Shown here: piece by piece, positions 35,528 through 47,545 of the stretch | Numbering within the stretch: position 1 is the first letter of the stretch | How the letters are laid out: every line of letters begins with the position of its first letter | Source: Urechis unicinctus | Taxonomy: Eukaryota; Annelida; Polychaeta; Xenopneusta; Urechidae | DNA length: 64,000 nucleotides | Assembly (NCBI GenBank): GCA_034190875.2 | Contig: CM067348.1 | Coordinates: 29,983,140 to 30,047,139 of the forward strand | Direction: 5' to 3' | Translations under genes and position numbers: made by a program | The notes under the pieces: model-generated | What the model saw: the letters and a program-made list of their open reading frames with translations, nothing else | What the model was told of the DNA's origin: nothing | Databases searched by the model: none

Positions 35528-38232
35528 AATAAACGAGAGAAGCCAAAACATTGATGAAGCCACAACATTGGTGAAGCCACAACATTGGTGAAGCCAAAAT
35601 ATTGGTGAACCGTGAAGCCACGGTATGGGTGAAGCTATGTTATTGGTGAAGCGACAATATTGATGAAGCCACAATATTGGTGAAGCCACAGCAATGGTGA
35701 AGCCACAACATTGGTGAATCGAAAAAAAGATGAAGCGATAACATTGATGAGGCCACAACATTGGTGAAGTCAAAATATTGGTGAAGCCACAGTATTGTAG
35801 AAGCCACGTTATTGGTGAAGCCACAATATTGATGTAGCCACAGTATTGGTGAAGCCACGTTATTGGCGAAGCCACAATATAGGTAAAGCCACAACACTGG
35901 TGAAGCCACAACATTGGTGAGGCAAAATATTGGTTAAGCTACCATACTGGTGAAGCCACAACATTGGTGAATCCAAAATATTGATGAAGAGATAACATTG
36001 ATGAAGCCACAACATTGATGAAGCAAAAATATTTGTGTACCGTGAAGCCACAGTATGGGTGAAGCAATGTTATTGGTGAAGCCATAAAAGTGATGAAGCC
36101 ACAATATTGGTGAAGCCACAGTATTGGTGAAGCCACAATATTGCTGAAGCTGCAATATTGGTGCAGTCACAGCACTGGTAAAGCCACAGCGTTGGTGAAG
36201 CCAAAATATTGATAAAACCACAGTATTGGTGAGTCCACCATATTAGTGAAGCCACAGTATTGTTATAGCCACAACATTTGTGAATCCAAAATATGGATGA
36301 AGCCACAATCATGATGAAGCTACAGTATTGGTCAAGCCACAACTCTGGTGAAGCTACAACATTGGTGAAGCCACAGTCTTGGTAAAGCCAGAGTAGTGGT
36401 TAAGCCACAATATTGGTTAAGCCACAACATTAGTAAAGCCACAACACTGGTGAAGCCACAACATTGATGAAGCCAAAATATGGGTATAACTACAGCACTG
36501 GTGAAGCTACAACATTGGTGAAGCCAAAATATTGATTAAGGGATAACATTGATGCAGCAACAACATTGGTGAAGCCATAATATTGGTGAACCGTGAAGCC
36601 ACAGTATGGGTGAGGCTATGTTATTAGTGAAGCCACAATATTGATAAAGCCACAATATTGGTGAAGCCACAGTATTGGTGAGGCCACAATATTGATAAAG
36701 CCACCATATTGGTGAAGCCACAGTATTGGTAAAGCCACAACACTGGTGAGGCCACACCATTGGTGAAGCCACAAAAGTTGTGAAGCCACAATATTGATGA
36801 AGCCACAATATTGGTGAAGCCACAGTATTGGTGAAGCCACAATATTGATGAAGCCACAATATTGGTGAAGCCACTGTATTGGTGTAGCCACAATATTGCT
36901 GAAGCTGCAATATTGGTGAAGTCAAAGCACTGGTAAAGCCACAACATTGGTGAAGCCAAAATATTGATAAAACCACAGTATTGTGAGGCCACAATATTGG
37001 TGAAGCCACAGTATTGTTAAAGCCACAACATTGGTGAATCCAAAATATAAATGAAGCCACAATCATAATAAAGCTACAGTTTTGGTTAAGCCACAACTCT
37101 GGTGAAGCTACGACATTGGTGAAGCCACAGTCTTGGTAAAGCCAGAGTTGTGGTTAAGCCACAATAATGGTTAAGCCACAACATTGGTGAAGCCACACCA
37201 TTGGTGAAGCCACAGTATTGGTGAAGCCACGTTAGTGGTGAAGCCACAATATAGGTGAAGCCACAACACTGGTGAAGCCACAACATTGGTGAAGCCAACA
37301 TTTGGATGAAGGGATAACATTGATGAAGCCACAACATTGGTGATGCCAAAATATTGGTTAAACTACAACACTGGTGAAGCTACAGCATTGTAGAAGCCAA
37401 AATATTGATTAAGGGATAACATTGATGAAGCCACAACATTGGTGAAGCCAAAATATTGGTGAACCGTGAAGTCACAGTAGAGGTGAGGCTATGTTATTAG
37501 TGAAGCCACAATATTGATGAAGCCACAATATTGATGAAGCCACAGTATTGGTGAGGCCACAATATTGATGAAGCCGCCATATTGGTGAAGCCACAGTATT
37601 GGTAAAGCCACAACACTGGTGAGGCCACACCATTGGTGAAGCCACAAAAGTTGTGAATCCACAATATTGATGAAGCCACAATATTGGTGAAGCCAGAGTA
37701 TTGGTGAAGCCACAATATTGATGAAGCCGCAATATTGATGAAGCCAAAAACTGGTGAAGCCACAACTTTGCTGAATCCCAAAAATGATGAAGCGATAACA
37801 TTGATGAAGCCACAACATTGGTGAAGCCAAAATATTGGTGAAGCCACAACACTGGTGAAGCCACAACATTGGTGAAGCCACAATATTGGTAAAGCCACAA
37901 CACTGGTGATGCCACAACATTGATGAGGCCGAAATATAGATGAAGGGGTATCATTGATGAAGCCACAACATTGGTGAAGCCAAAATATTGGTGAAGCCAC
38001 AGTATTGGTGAAGCCACGTTATTGGTGAAGCCACAATATTGGTGAAGCCACATTATGGGTGAAGCCAAAATATTGGTGAAGCCACAATATTGATGAAACC
38101 ACAATATTGGTGAAGCCACAGTATTGGTGAAGCAACAGTATTGGTGAAGCCACAATATTGGTTAAACCACAACACTGGTAAAGCCACAATATTGGTTAAG
38201 CTACTAAAACTGGTGAAGCCACAGTATTGACT
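35528..38232. repeat. 17-bp minisatellite array of about 160 units
   Basis: The unit is GAAGCCACAATATTGGT with variants CAACACTGGT, CAGTATTGGT and AAAATATTGGT. It spans about 2.7 kb with higher-order similarity, for example between about 36540-36890 and 37440-37690. Because 17 is not a multiple of 3, each minus-strand frame reads the same 17-residue peptide cycle (HQYCGFTNIVASPILWL), and stops are rare in all three frames, giving open frames up to 227 codons. I treat this as non-coding repeat. Confidence 0.95.
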
Positions 38233-38326
38233 AAGTTGTGCCATATACATGCATGCAGAAGAAAATAAATTTTCATGGTGGTTTAGCACATGGACCTTAA
38301 TATTTCAAATATAACTCATTATGTAG

Positions 38327-38403
38327 AATAGTGAGGAGGTCATGTGGCTTCATCTACAATACTGTCAGTAATGTAGATGAAGCCACATGACCTCATCACT
38401 ATT
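38327..38403. repeat. 32-bp hairpin containing a minisatellite-like word
   Basis: Arms 38327-38358 and 38372-38403 pair with one mismatch around a 13-nt loop. The arms include ATGAAGCCACAT, close to the 17-bp minisatellite unit that ends about 100 bp to the left. Confidence 0.9.
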
Positions 38404-40034
38404 CTTATCTTTAATTATTCATTTATCTCAAATCACCAAATGTCATGAAATGATAAGACTAACGAATATTTCTTTTCACTAAGCAAGAGCCTAGTGACCC
38501 TAAAGCAAAACACTGCTCCCTTTGATATGAGGAGGTATCTTGCAGAGATAGATGAGCATAATTGTGATGTTTGGACAGCTGATACTGTTGCCCATCTTGA
38601 ACAAATAAATTTCCTTAATAGGGCTGATAAACCAACACAGCGGATATAAATCTCCTATATGATTCAATTGAGATGCTGGGTCCATAATATTAAACCCAGA
38701 ACAGTAGGTAAAGCAGTTTATACCATATCATAAGTGCTGCTAGGCAAAATATCATCGCAAACACTTAGTCAATCTAACTGCCTTACAATAAAGACAGAAG
38801 GCCATGGCTATTGAACTCTGCTTCTTTTGGCACGATTTGTATTAACAAGTTATGACAGCATTTAATCATAGCTTTTATAGCATAACATTGTATTCAATGA
38901 TACACCAGGGCTGACCAATAACCCCCAAACCCACTTGTCTGGCATCAATAGTCCATCGCCAAGTAGTTTTGCAAATAGTTTTAGCATTTAAGCCAAATAA
39001 TTTAAGTTTTTTAGAAATGATTCACCAAAACACCCATGAGCTATTAATAACATTTTTTCCTGGAACAAGAAATTTTAATTTGCTTTAATTTAGCACGTCA
39101 GAGGTCAAAAGCCATAAAGCTATAAGTTAAAGTTTGCCAGGATATAAGGACATGATAAACCCCATTTTTCACTTGACCAGTATAATTGATAATAATCCTA
39201 ACATTTTGGCTGAGGTCAAGGACCATACAGATCCGATTTGTAGTTAGCAAAGAGATATTGACATGAGAAGGCCCTTTGTAGGATTTGAGATCACTAGCTT
39301 AATTTATAACGAAAATGTGACATCAAAACTTTTAATACCCTATTGGGTTTATAGACACAGGATATTATTCAATAATAATCCAGGGGTCAAAGGTTATGCA
39401 GGAAGATTTGGTCAATGAGGAGTTGCTAGCTTGTATTATAAGAAAATGTGCCATCAAGAATTATTCCCCATTATGTAAATCTATCAGGAACAAAACATAA
39501 GAAATATAAGAGTGGTTCATGATTAATTTGAGACTGGTATTCCCTATTTGGTTAACATAGCTAAGAGATTATTTTTCAATAATAAGGTCACAAAGGGCTG
39601 ATATTTTGTTTGTAAGTGACAATCAATATTACAGTGGCTTGCATTATTAAAAAAATGTGATACCAAAAGTTTACAGGCAGACAGATTGACAGAGCCAAGC
39701 TGTGCTGAGGAGAATAACTATTAATGGTTCCTGCCTAATGGTCCATAAATATTACCATAAATATTGGCATGCAACATGTCTGGGATTGAAACTAATCAAA
39801 GGGACCATCCAAGTTATGTATAACCACTCAGTTTGTTACATCTTGGGAACTGCACTGTCCTAAAAAGGCCTCATGTGATTTGGGGTTTCAAATATGCTTA
39901 ATACCACTATCAAAACTAGACAAGATGCACAGATTTTAAGACTAACTTGCCAATGATCATGGCATTAATAGCCTACATCTGATAGATTCAAATGAAGTGA
40001 TTGTTCTATTAAAGAATTGGATTACAAGCATTGA
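38404..40034. other. AT-rich intergenic DNA without recognisable gene
   Basis: No gene recognised. Several loosely similar GGTCAAAG/GATTTG-type words recur at 38900-39600, without a clear period. Confidence 0.45.
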
Positions 40035-40370
40035 ACATTTTTTTGGAAAGCTTCTATTGAAATCAAAAGGATCAATTTCTTGACTAATTGATGGTAGAAG
40101 TTTGACACTTTCCATGACTGAACTATTATGTAACATATAATCAAACTTATAGGAATGCAATAAAGAACTCATGTTTTAGTGTATTGGAAAGATATATAAT
40201 ATACATTTTTTTGGAAAGCTTCTATTGAAATCAAAAGGATCAATTTCTTGACTAATTGATGGTAGAAGTTTGACACTTTCCATGACTGAACTATTATGTA
40301 ACATATAATCAAACTTATAGGAATGTAATAAAGAACTCATGTTTTAGTGTATTGGAAAGATATATAATAT
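40035..40370 (+). repeat. 168-bp near-perfect tandem duplication
   Basis: Copies 40035-40202 and 40203-40370 differ by one noticed base (GAATGCAAT versus GAATGTAAT). This is either a very young duplication or an assembly artefact. Confidence 0.92.
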
Positions 40371-40551
40371 ATGCAGATATTGCTATAATCATGTCCAATA
40401 AAAGTACTTTAAATTGTAGGTTAAGGGTAACATTACTGATGGAAATCAATGATGTACAATGCACAATATCAATCTACAGCCTTTGAAAACAAAATAGTAG
40501 AACCCACCCCCTCCCCTACCACACCGCACTACAACCAGGATTTTGGTATGA

Positions 40552-40595
40552 TGGACTTTGACACTAGCTATCCTAGTGGCTAGTGTCAAAGTCCA
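40552..40595. repeat. Perfect 17-bp hairpin
   Basis: Arms 40552-40568 (TGGACTTTGACACTAGC) and 40579-40595 are exact reverse complements with a 10-nt loop. Confidence 0.92.
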
Positions 40596-40996
40596 CCACA
40601 CAACATTGTAAGTTACAGGGCATGAAATCGGAAGACGAGTGGGATCGATGATGCTGGGTCCCCTAACTTACTCAACAAGACTATTGGAGCGTCTGGGGTA
40701 CTGATCAGCAAATACCACAAACCAAAATACCAGGCTGACAGAGGGCGAAATGGCATTGTTTACATCTGACAGATGCCGAGATGGTGCAAGAACCGCTCGC
40801 TGAAATGTCCAACACGGTTAAATGTACGTTTGGAAATGCAATTTTTAAAGGTAATCAATGGTAATCGGTAGCTCTGATCAACCAAGCTGCAGGCATCAAG
40901 TAACAATAACGTGGTATCTAGGTGATGTTGATAAGCACGCTCTGACAATTTATGTACTGTTAATATGAAATAAGTATAAATTAGTTTTCCACTCAC

Positions 40997-41048
40997 CAAC
41001 ATTAACAGTAATTGGCAATAAACCCAACAGCAGAATAAGATAGACCAT
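40997..41048 (-). pseudogene. Orphan copy of the signal-peptide exon
   Basis: ATG at 41048-41046 encodes MVYLILLLGLLPITVNV, and a GTGAGT donor (40991-40996, minus strand) follows in the same phase as exon 1 of the gene at 25046. Two of the first three residues after Met differ; the rest is identical. Similarity continues into intron 1 for about 70 bp and upstream through the 5' flank. No Ly6-like or vWD exon is found downstream on the minus strand (40.9 down to 38.2 kb), so it is an orphan exon, or it drives another unrecognised gene. Confidence 0.75.
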
Positions 41049-43870
41049 CTTCGACTGGCGAATATAATGCTCGCCTGCACGTATGACGAGTTGCATTGAT
41101 AATCGCACAGTTTTGTCGAATTTTAAGCTTATCATTTCGATAGCGGTTCGCGATTGAATTAAACATTATAGCAACAATGTTCTACCATGCTGTTGTGAAT
41201 CAAGTCAAACTTTCAACATACCTTGTGAAGCTTTTGGGCCACTTGTGAGCACAAACTGTCTCCAATTGCTTAGTTGCACAGAAGACTTAGTGCTCACAAA
41301 AAAATAAAGTTGATTGCACGATGAATATAACGCCGAAAGTAATTGGGAGCCATCACATTATTATTTAATCTTTTCACGATGTCATTAAAATCATAAAAAT
41401 ATATGCATGCGCATATGGTGCAATCTGCATGAAACTGTCAATACATGATCGAGTAAAGACGTCATGATTTCTGTGTAGCACCTGTGCAACGATGCATGCG
41501 CTATAATGCTACCGCAGACTCAACTAAAGGAACAAATTGGGATCTGCAACGTCGAGAAATTGGTACGCGTGTAATCAAAACACAAGAGTGTAATTAGATA
41601 AAGCAACCATGGCGCCTTGTTGTTATATGACAAAACAAAATAATTTCACTGTGTCGTTCAATAAGTCAAGCCCTGACTATGTAAACCTAGTAGTCATTGT
41701 TTTTATACAAACGTAAATAAGTGATCATTTTGGTATCTAACTGTCGGCAAAATCAACACAATATCAGGTCATTAAAATTCTTTTATGACTAAATGCACGA
41801 TTTACCAGTACCCGTTCGACCATATCATCGCTCTTGAATTTTCTTGGGTTAATATCTCTTAACGTAGCCATTGATTAAACGGCTTATGAGGGGTCTGCAA
41901 TAAACCACAAATAAACCGGAATCATTAGTTTGAAATCCACCATGGCAACAACGAATTGATTTAACCAACACCGCACCAAGATTAGTACGGCCTCGCCATA
42001 ATTCAAGTCCCGGATAATTATCATCAATGCGTTTTGAAATTATCAACAGCTCGTTGAAGTTAACCGACGTTAAACCTTAATGATTAGGGTCAGATCAAAT
42101 TTGATGTATTTTCATTTTTATTATTTTATCTTGTAGCGTTGTAAACAGAGAATCGTTCAAAGCGGATCTTTTGTCATGACGATGAGCCAAATAGTATGCA
42201 TTAAAAACACCTATCAGGTCGACTAACATTCATATATTTCATAGATCATTTCTCTATCGATTTGCGCGTATCAATCATGCCTTATGTCCGCGTCTTATTG
42301 ATGCTCCGAATTAGCGCATCATTTAGTATTTACGACGTTTACGTGAACCAGGTGTTGCAGTCATTTTTTCTAGCAGATATTTTATGAAAGTAGGTGAAAT
42401 CGATCTAACTTCTATTACTGTGCGTTGCGACACGAATATTTTGGTTTGAATCCTCATCACATATGCGTGGCTATATTATTATTATTCTCCATATGACCAC
42501 AGAGTATTATTAACGTCTGAAGATAACGGAATTGCATTTTACTCTCTATGATGCGATGTATATTTACAGATCGATTTCCGAAACCTGGCTAAATAGTACC
42601 ATGACGATAGTTTGTTTTACCTACGGAGCTGTAAGGCCTATTGATGATAATCGCTCAAAAGTCAGTAAAATATAATTCCACCTATGATACATTCTAAAAC
42701 GTTTCGCATGAGCGCAATGTCAAATATGCTAGAATCAACGGTTTAAAAATTTACCTAGGGTTTGAAATTCATGACTTTATATTGCTCACGCAGCATGTAG
42801 GATGATGTTGATTGGGCTGAAGTACCATAAGCAGCCGTTGTTTTTTGTGTTGCGCTTATATTTAATAACGAGACAAATATACGCGACAATTATTCACCAA
42901 GCATGAAAATTAGCTTAGGTACTGATATGGATGCTCATGATTTCGTGTCGGCAGCCGGTTGATGCCATGTCGATGACATGGGGCTATTCGATTCTTTAAC
43001 GTCGCCAAGCATTCTGCTGCAAATAATGGACTCCTTTATTCAATACATATCCCAAGTAACATTCGAACGGTCCATAAATATATGTCAATGTCAAAAAACT
43101 TGTTTAGGTATTCAACATACTTATCCAATTGCTGGGTTGACTTGTCCTTACGTTGGCAGTAATTATCAACATTTATTGCAGGTGCTTTAGATATCTCTCT
43201 AGCTTAATTTGGTTTCCTCTGGGAGATCATTTAAAAGCACAGACAAAATTACTTTAACGGATGGACCTGCATAACGCGAACACGTTTACTAGCACACAAA
43301 AATCTCAATTCATCAAATAACCTTATCGCAGCTTGCACAATATTTCTTTCGGCACTAAATTTTACTGAATTAGTGCTTATGTAGATGCAGACTTATGTGG
43401 TGTTATGGCCGAATTAAACTACGCCAGATTTTATGTTTTTCCCCACTTTCACGTAGAGGTGTAAAATAGCAATAAAATCAAAGGCACATGGCTCGCATCT
43501 TCATAGTATAACTCTGCAACGATTTCAAACGTTCATTGCTATTGATTGTTGAAGACCAGCAGTATGTAAAACGGTGGAATAGTAAGCGTACTGCATTATT
43601 AGTTTAATTCTTACAAGCTATAATATAAGCTCTGCGATATCATATTATCGCTTTATATTTATGGGTATGCGAATTGCAATGCATCAATAAGCGCATGAGA
43701 ATTATCATGCAATGACAACATTAACCATTACGTCCAATGAAGCAAATATTGTTCCACCTCATTGTACCATCCAATCATCTTGCAGCATGTTTTTATATGC
43801 AATTTACAAACAGCAGCATTAGTCCGTGAAGCAAAAAGGATACGTACAAACTTGCAGCAGGTTTTATATA

Positions 43871-43914
43871 CATCTATATATATATATATAATATATATAT
43901 GATATATATATATA

Positions 43915-44000
<86 letters not shown>

Positions 44001-44017
44001 ATATATATATATATATA

Positions 44018-44060
<43 letters not shown>
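43871..44060. repeat. (TA)n microsatellite
   Basis: A TA tract with TATC interruptions, inside the inner right arm. Confidence 0.95.
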
Positions 44061-44062
<2 letters not shown>

Positions 44063-44643
44063 CGCTTTTGAGTATTTGTCAGCGTCCAATGCGCGGATAC
44101 ACATATGTCTCGTGAAGAACGATATGACCTTGAGTGGAGCTGATCATACGCCATACGATGCTCGGGCTCTTTGAACGGGATATTATATCAATGTATTCAT
44201 CAGACGCAACAATGTCGAACCAAAGTCATAAATCATGAGCTCCGCTGCATCTTTTTAGGGCACAACACCCGTTCAGTTACTAAAACAACAATACTTTGAC
44301 GAGATGAGCCCGTGCATTCCTTCCTCTACTGAGATCTTCAGCATTCATTAGTCCGCATTTCATCGATCTTTTCATTCTGTTCAAGTTCTAAATAGGAGTT
44401 AGCGGACAATAAACTCCGATTAATGTCAGCGACGTAATCGGGTATGCTACATGAGTATCTGCAGGAGGGCTATAATTCTCATTTAATGGCAACTATCATT
44501 GGTAACCATAGCGTTCGCTGCTCTGCTCGCAATGGGTTCAACTTTGTTTTGCTAAGCTCACACACAAAAAAATAACGCAATCTTATTGCGCTAATCTATT
44601 GCATTTATGTAAGCGATGACACCGCACGTGCCCGTCTTTTTAG

Positions 44644-45699
44644 CAATACGATGGCGAATGACCCAATAAAGACATTGTCACCGTCATCGATGACATTTTG
44701 CTACTAATGATGTCTGATGATGAGTACCCCATAAAATTAAGTGCTTGTGTATCCAACCCATCTTTGATGAAGATGCGCACTGATAAGACTAGTATATGCT
44801 TAGCCTTAACGGACAAATATAAACCATCATTACAGATCCATATACAAATTATACAGTCCGTATATCTCATTTCTACACACATAGTCTTATTCTGGCTTAC
44901 ATTCGTGTTAATCAGACATAATATCCTGCTGCAGCTGGCTGCTTTGTGCACTCGGTATCATTACAATACTCATGTTTGTTACTTGCGCCAAAGCTGTATG
45001 CTTCCCGCATAACTGTAACCCGCTATAGGATGTAGAGGCGTACGTAGATTCGAAGCGTTGCACTCACCTAGTGTTTCGTTATATCTTGCACATAGGAAAC
45101 GAAGTGAGCAATTTAATATGCATGGGAATGTAAAATGATTATTTGGATCGGGTTAACACACTTTATTTGCCGTGAATCGACTGAATTTGATATGGATCCA
45201 TTGATGTTGTTATCAGTATTAGACACATCAAATAAAGACAGTGCAGTGGCAAATGTATGTTACCAAATTTATGCTGTGTATCCACTTGGTACAACCAATT
45301 ACCATATAAATGATCTAACAATATCTCATGGACACAATACTTAATCAGCGATTCAGTCTGGTCAAACTATTTTTTTCAATGTTCGCACCCTAAACTGCAT
45401 TGTAACTGAAAGCCTAAATATCGTTTGCTTGGCGATTGATAATTTTACAAATATCTCTGACATCCGTTGTGTAATAATCTGTTAGTCGCTTGGGATAATT
45501 GCTGGATCTTAGTTTTCACGGCTCTTACCAAGCGACAGAACACAACCATTCATGCAGACCCGGGACAATTTCCAAAGCTCAATCTCACTTGCGCAGTTAT
45601 GTACGGATATTTTGGAATTATATGACGAGAACGTACATGAGACAGCTAACAATGAGGCGCAATGACCTCTGAATAATTGCTTTATTTTATTGGTAACAT
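44644..45699. other. About 1.06 kb present only in the right arm
   Basis: Lies between the two blocks that pair with 22117-25185 and 1-1620. I found no match to the 20.5 kb occupying the corresponding place on the left. Frames at 44640-44951 (-) and 45135-45344 (+) show no known motif. Confidence 0.6.
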
Positions 45700-47117
45700 C
45701 CTACAATGCGACGCTCTGTAAGTAACTATATGAAATTCGTATTAGCTTGATGGCAGTACAATGTTTTTAGCCACCGTCAAAACATTATGATTGCAACGAT
45801 AAATTCATGCCCATGATAAACCATGATGAATTGAGCTGCCTACGGTACATGCGACATAATTTTGCAAGTAAAAGAATTTCAGCGTATATACCACTTCCTT
45901 ACTAAGCCACTAATACTACATCAGACATCTTTAATAACAGACTCTCAAGACTGGCGAGTTGCTGTGATAAAGTGCGCAAATTTGTGAATAAGAATGATGA
46001 TGGTTAAGCATGTTTAAGATACTCGACTACTTTGCAATAAGTCTCACGGGGCTTTAATGAAAATATGCAGGACAAGAAGGCAAGGTCTCGTAATTGACAA
46101 TCCAAACATGCTGTCCCAGTATGGCATTATTCACACGCATATGACGTCCATAACTGTTATGGTATATACGTACATTACGGCTTGAATCAATTACCATGAA
46201 GTGAGACAACCTATCCGAAACCTATCACCAATGGTAGTGAAACAAATCAAGGAATGTTCTAACAATTCCATTTGACACTCACGGCATGGTGCTGATTCGC
46301 TGTAGTCTAATGGTTGCTAAATGTACCACGCCGATTATTGGGGCTGATTGCAGAAGACATTACTCATTTCAGAGACATGTTGAACTTCCATGAACTAATC
46401 ACACACATTACAATAACGAGTTACTAACTAGTTATGCATGTTGCGTACTACAATGAACTATTCCATCCACATTCATGATATCAATCATTACTGCACTATT
46501 TATCACTCCCTTAACTACCATGTCATACAACAACATGTTCTTGCCAACAATAGCTTAATTGCATCTCGTGACACTGAATGTCATCTTTGACAGCACGAGG
46601 CTGTATTTCTTACTGTTTATTGAGTTTATTAATCCTAAAATAGCATGTATATCGCTTCCTTTTATCGATTCGTATATCACGCCTTTACAGTGACCCACAT
46701 ACCCGAGGCCGCTCCCACTTCCATGCAGTTAGTTCACATGGAAACTTGCTCTTGGTTGAATAAATCCGCGTATTTGAATTTTGGTGAAACTTTCATTAGG
46801 CACATGTAAGATATGTGAGTCGGTATAAGTTGTATTGATAAATTGCATGCATTTGGTCAATCTGTGTGTTTCGTGTCAGAACCGCACTTTGATAACTTAT
46901 AATTAGACTGTCCGAAAATAACTGAATTTGACAGTGACACTTTAAACACCTGCTTAATTGCAAGTAGGGCTTAAGGTCCACAGTTGCCGAGTGAAGTTAA
47001 CTACTTCAGCACATTACTCAAAAACTTCATCGCTTATATTCTTCTATAATGACATTCATATGTTGCAGCTAATGACAGGCGAGATTAATGAGCATTAGGC
47101 GTTATTTAACAATATTG
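45700..47117 (-). repeat. Outer right arm of large inverted duplication
   Basis: Reverse complement of 1-1620. The left partner runs off the window at position 1, so the duplication probably extends further in both directions. Confidence 0.75.
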
Positions 47118-47321
47118 AGAACATCATACGCGTAGCCCAAACAAAAATGTGCTCTAACTAGCAAATGTTTAGACATTCATATTCTGCAGTACTTCGCTTC
47201 ATCGCGCCAACCAATGTCATCAAACTAATTAACCAATGGGCCACCGTGAAAAGCGATACTTGCTAAGCTGCTGTATAATAGCCTAAGGTCGAGCATTATG
47301 AATCTTGCATTTATTGATGTA

Positions 47322-47545
<224 letters not shown>

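Larger units (their letters stand above)
40925..44643 (-). repeat. Inner right arm of large inverted duplication
   Basis: Reverse complement of 22117-25185, with divergence. It carries its own TA microsatellite (about 43871-44060) that has no counterpart at the matching place in the left arm. The only coding-like piece is the orphan signal-peptide exon at 40997-41048. Confidence 0.85.

Noticed and set aside
35516-38289. Long minus-strand open frames up to 227 codons (WLHQYCGFTN-type repeats)
   Set aside because: They are translations of a 17-bp minisatellite, present in all three frames, with no start context or non-repeat domain.
42978-43190. 70-codon plus-strand frame in the right arm
   Set aside because: Its counterpart in the left arm (about 23.5-23.7 kb) is not open, so there is no sign of coding constraint.
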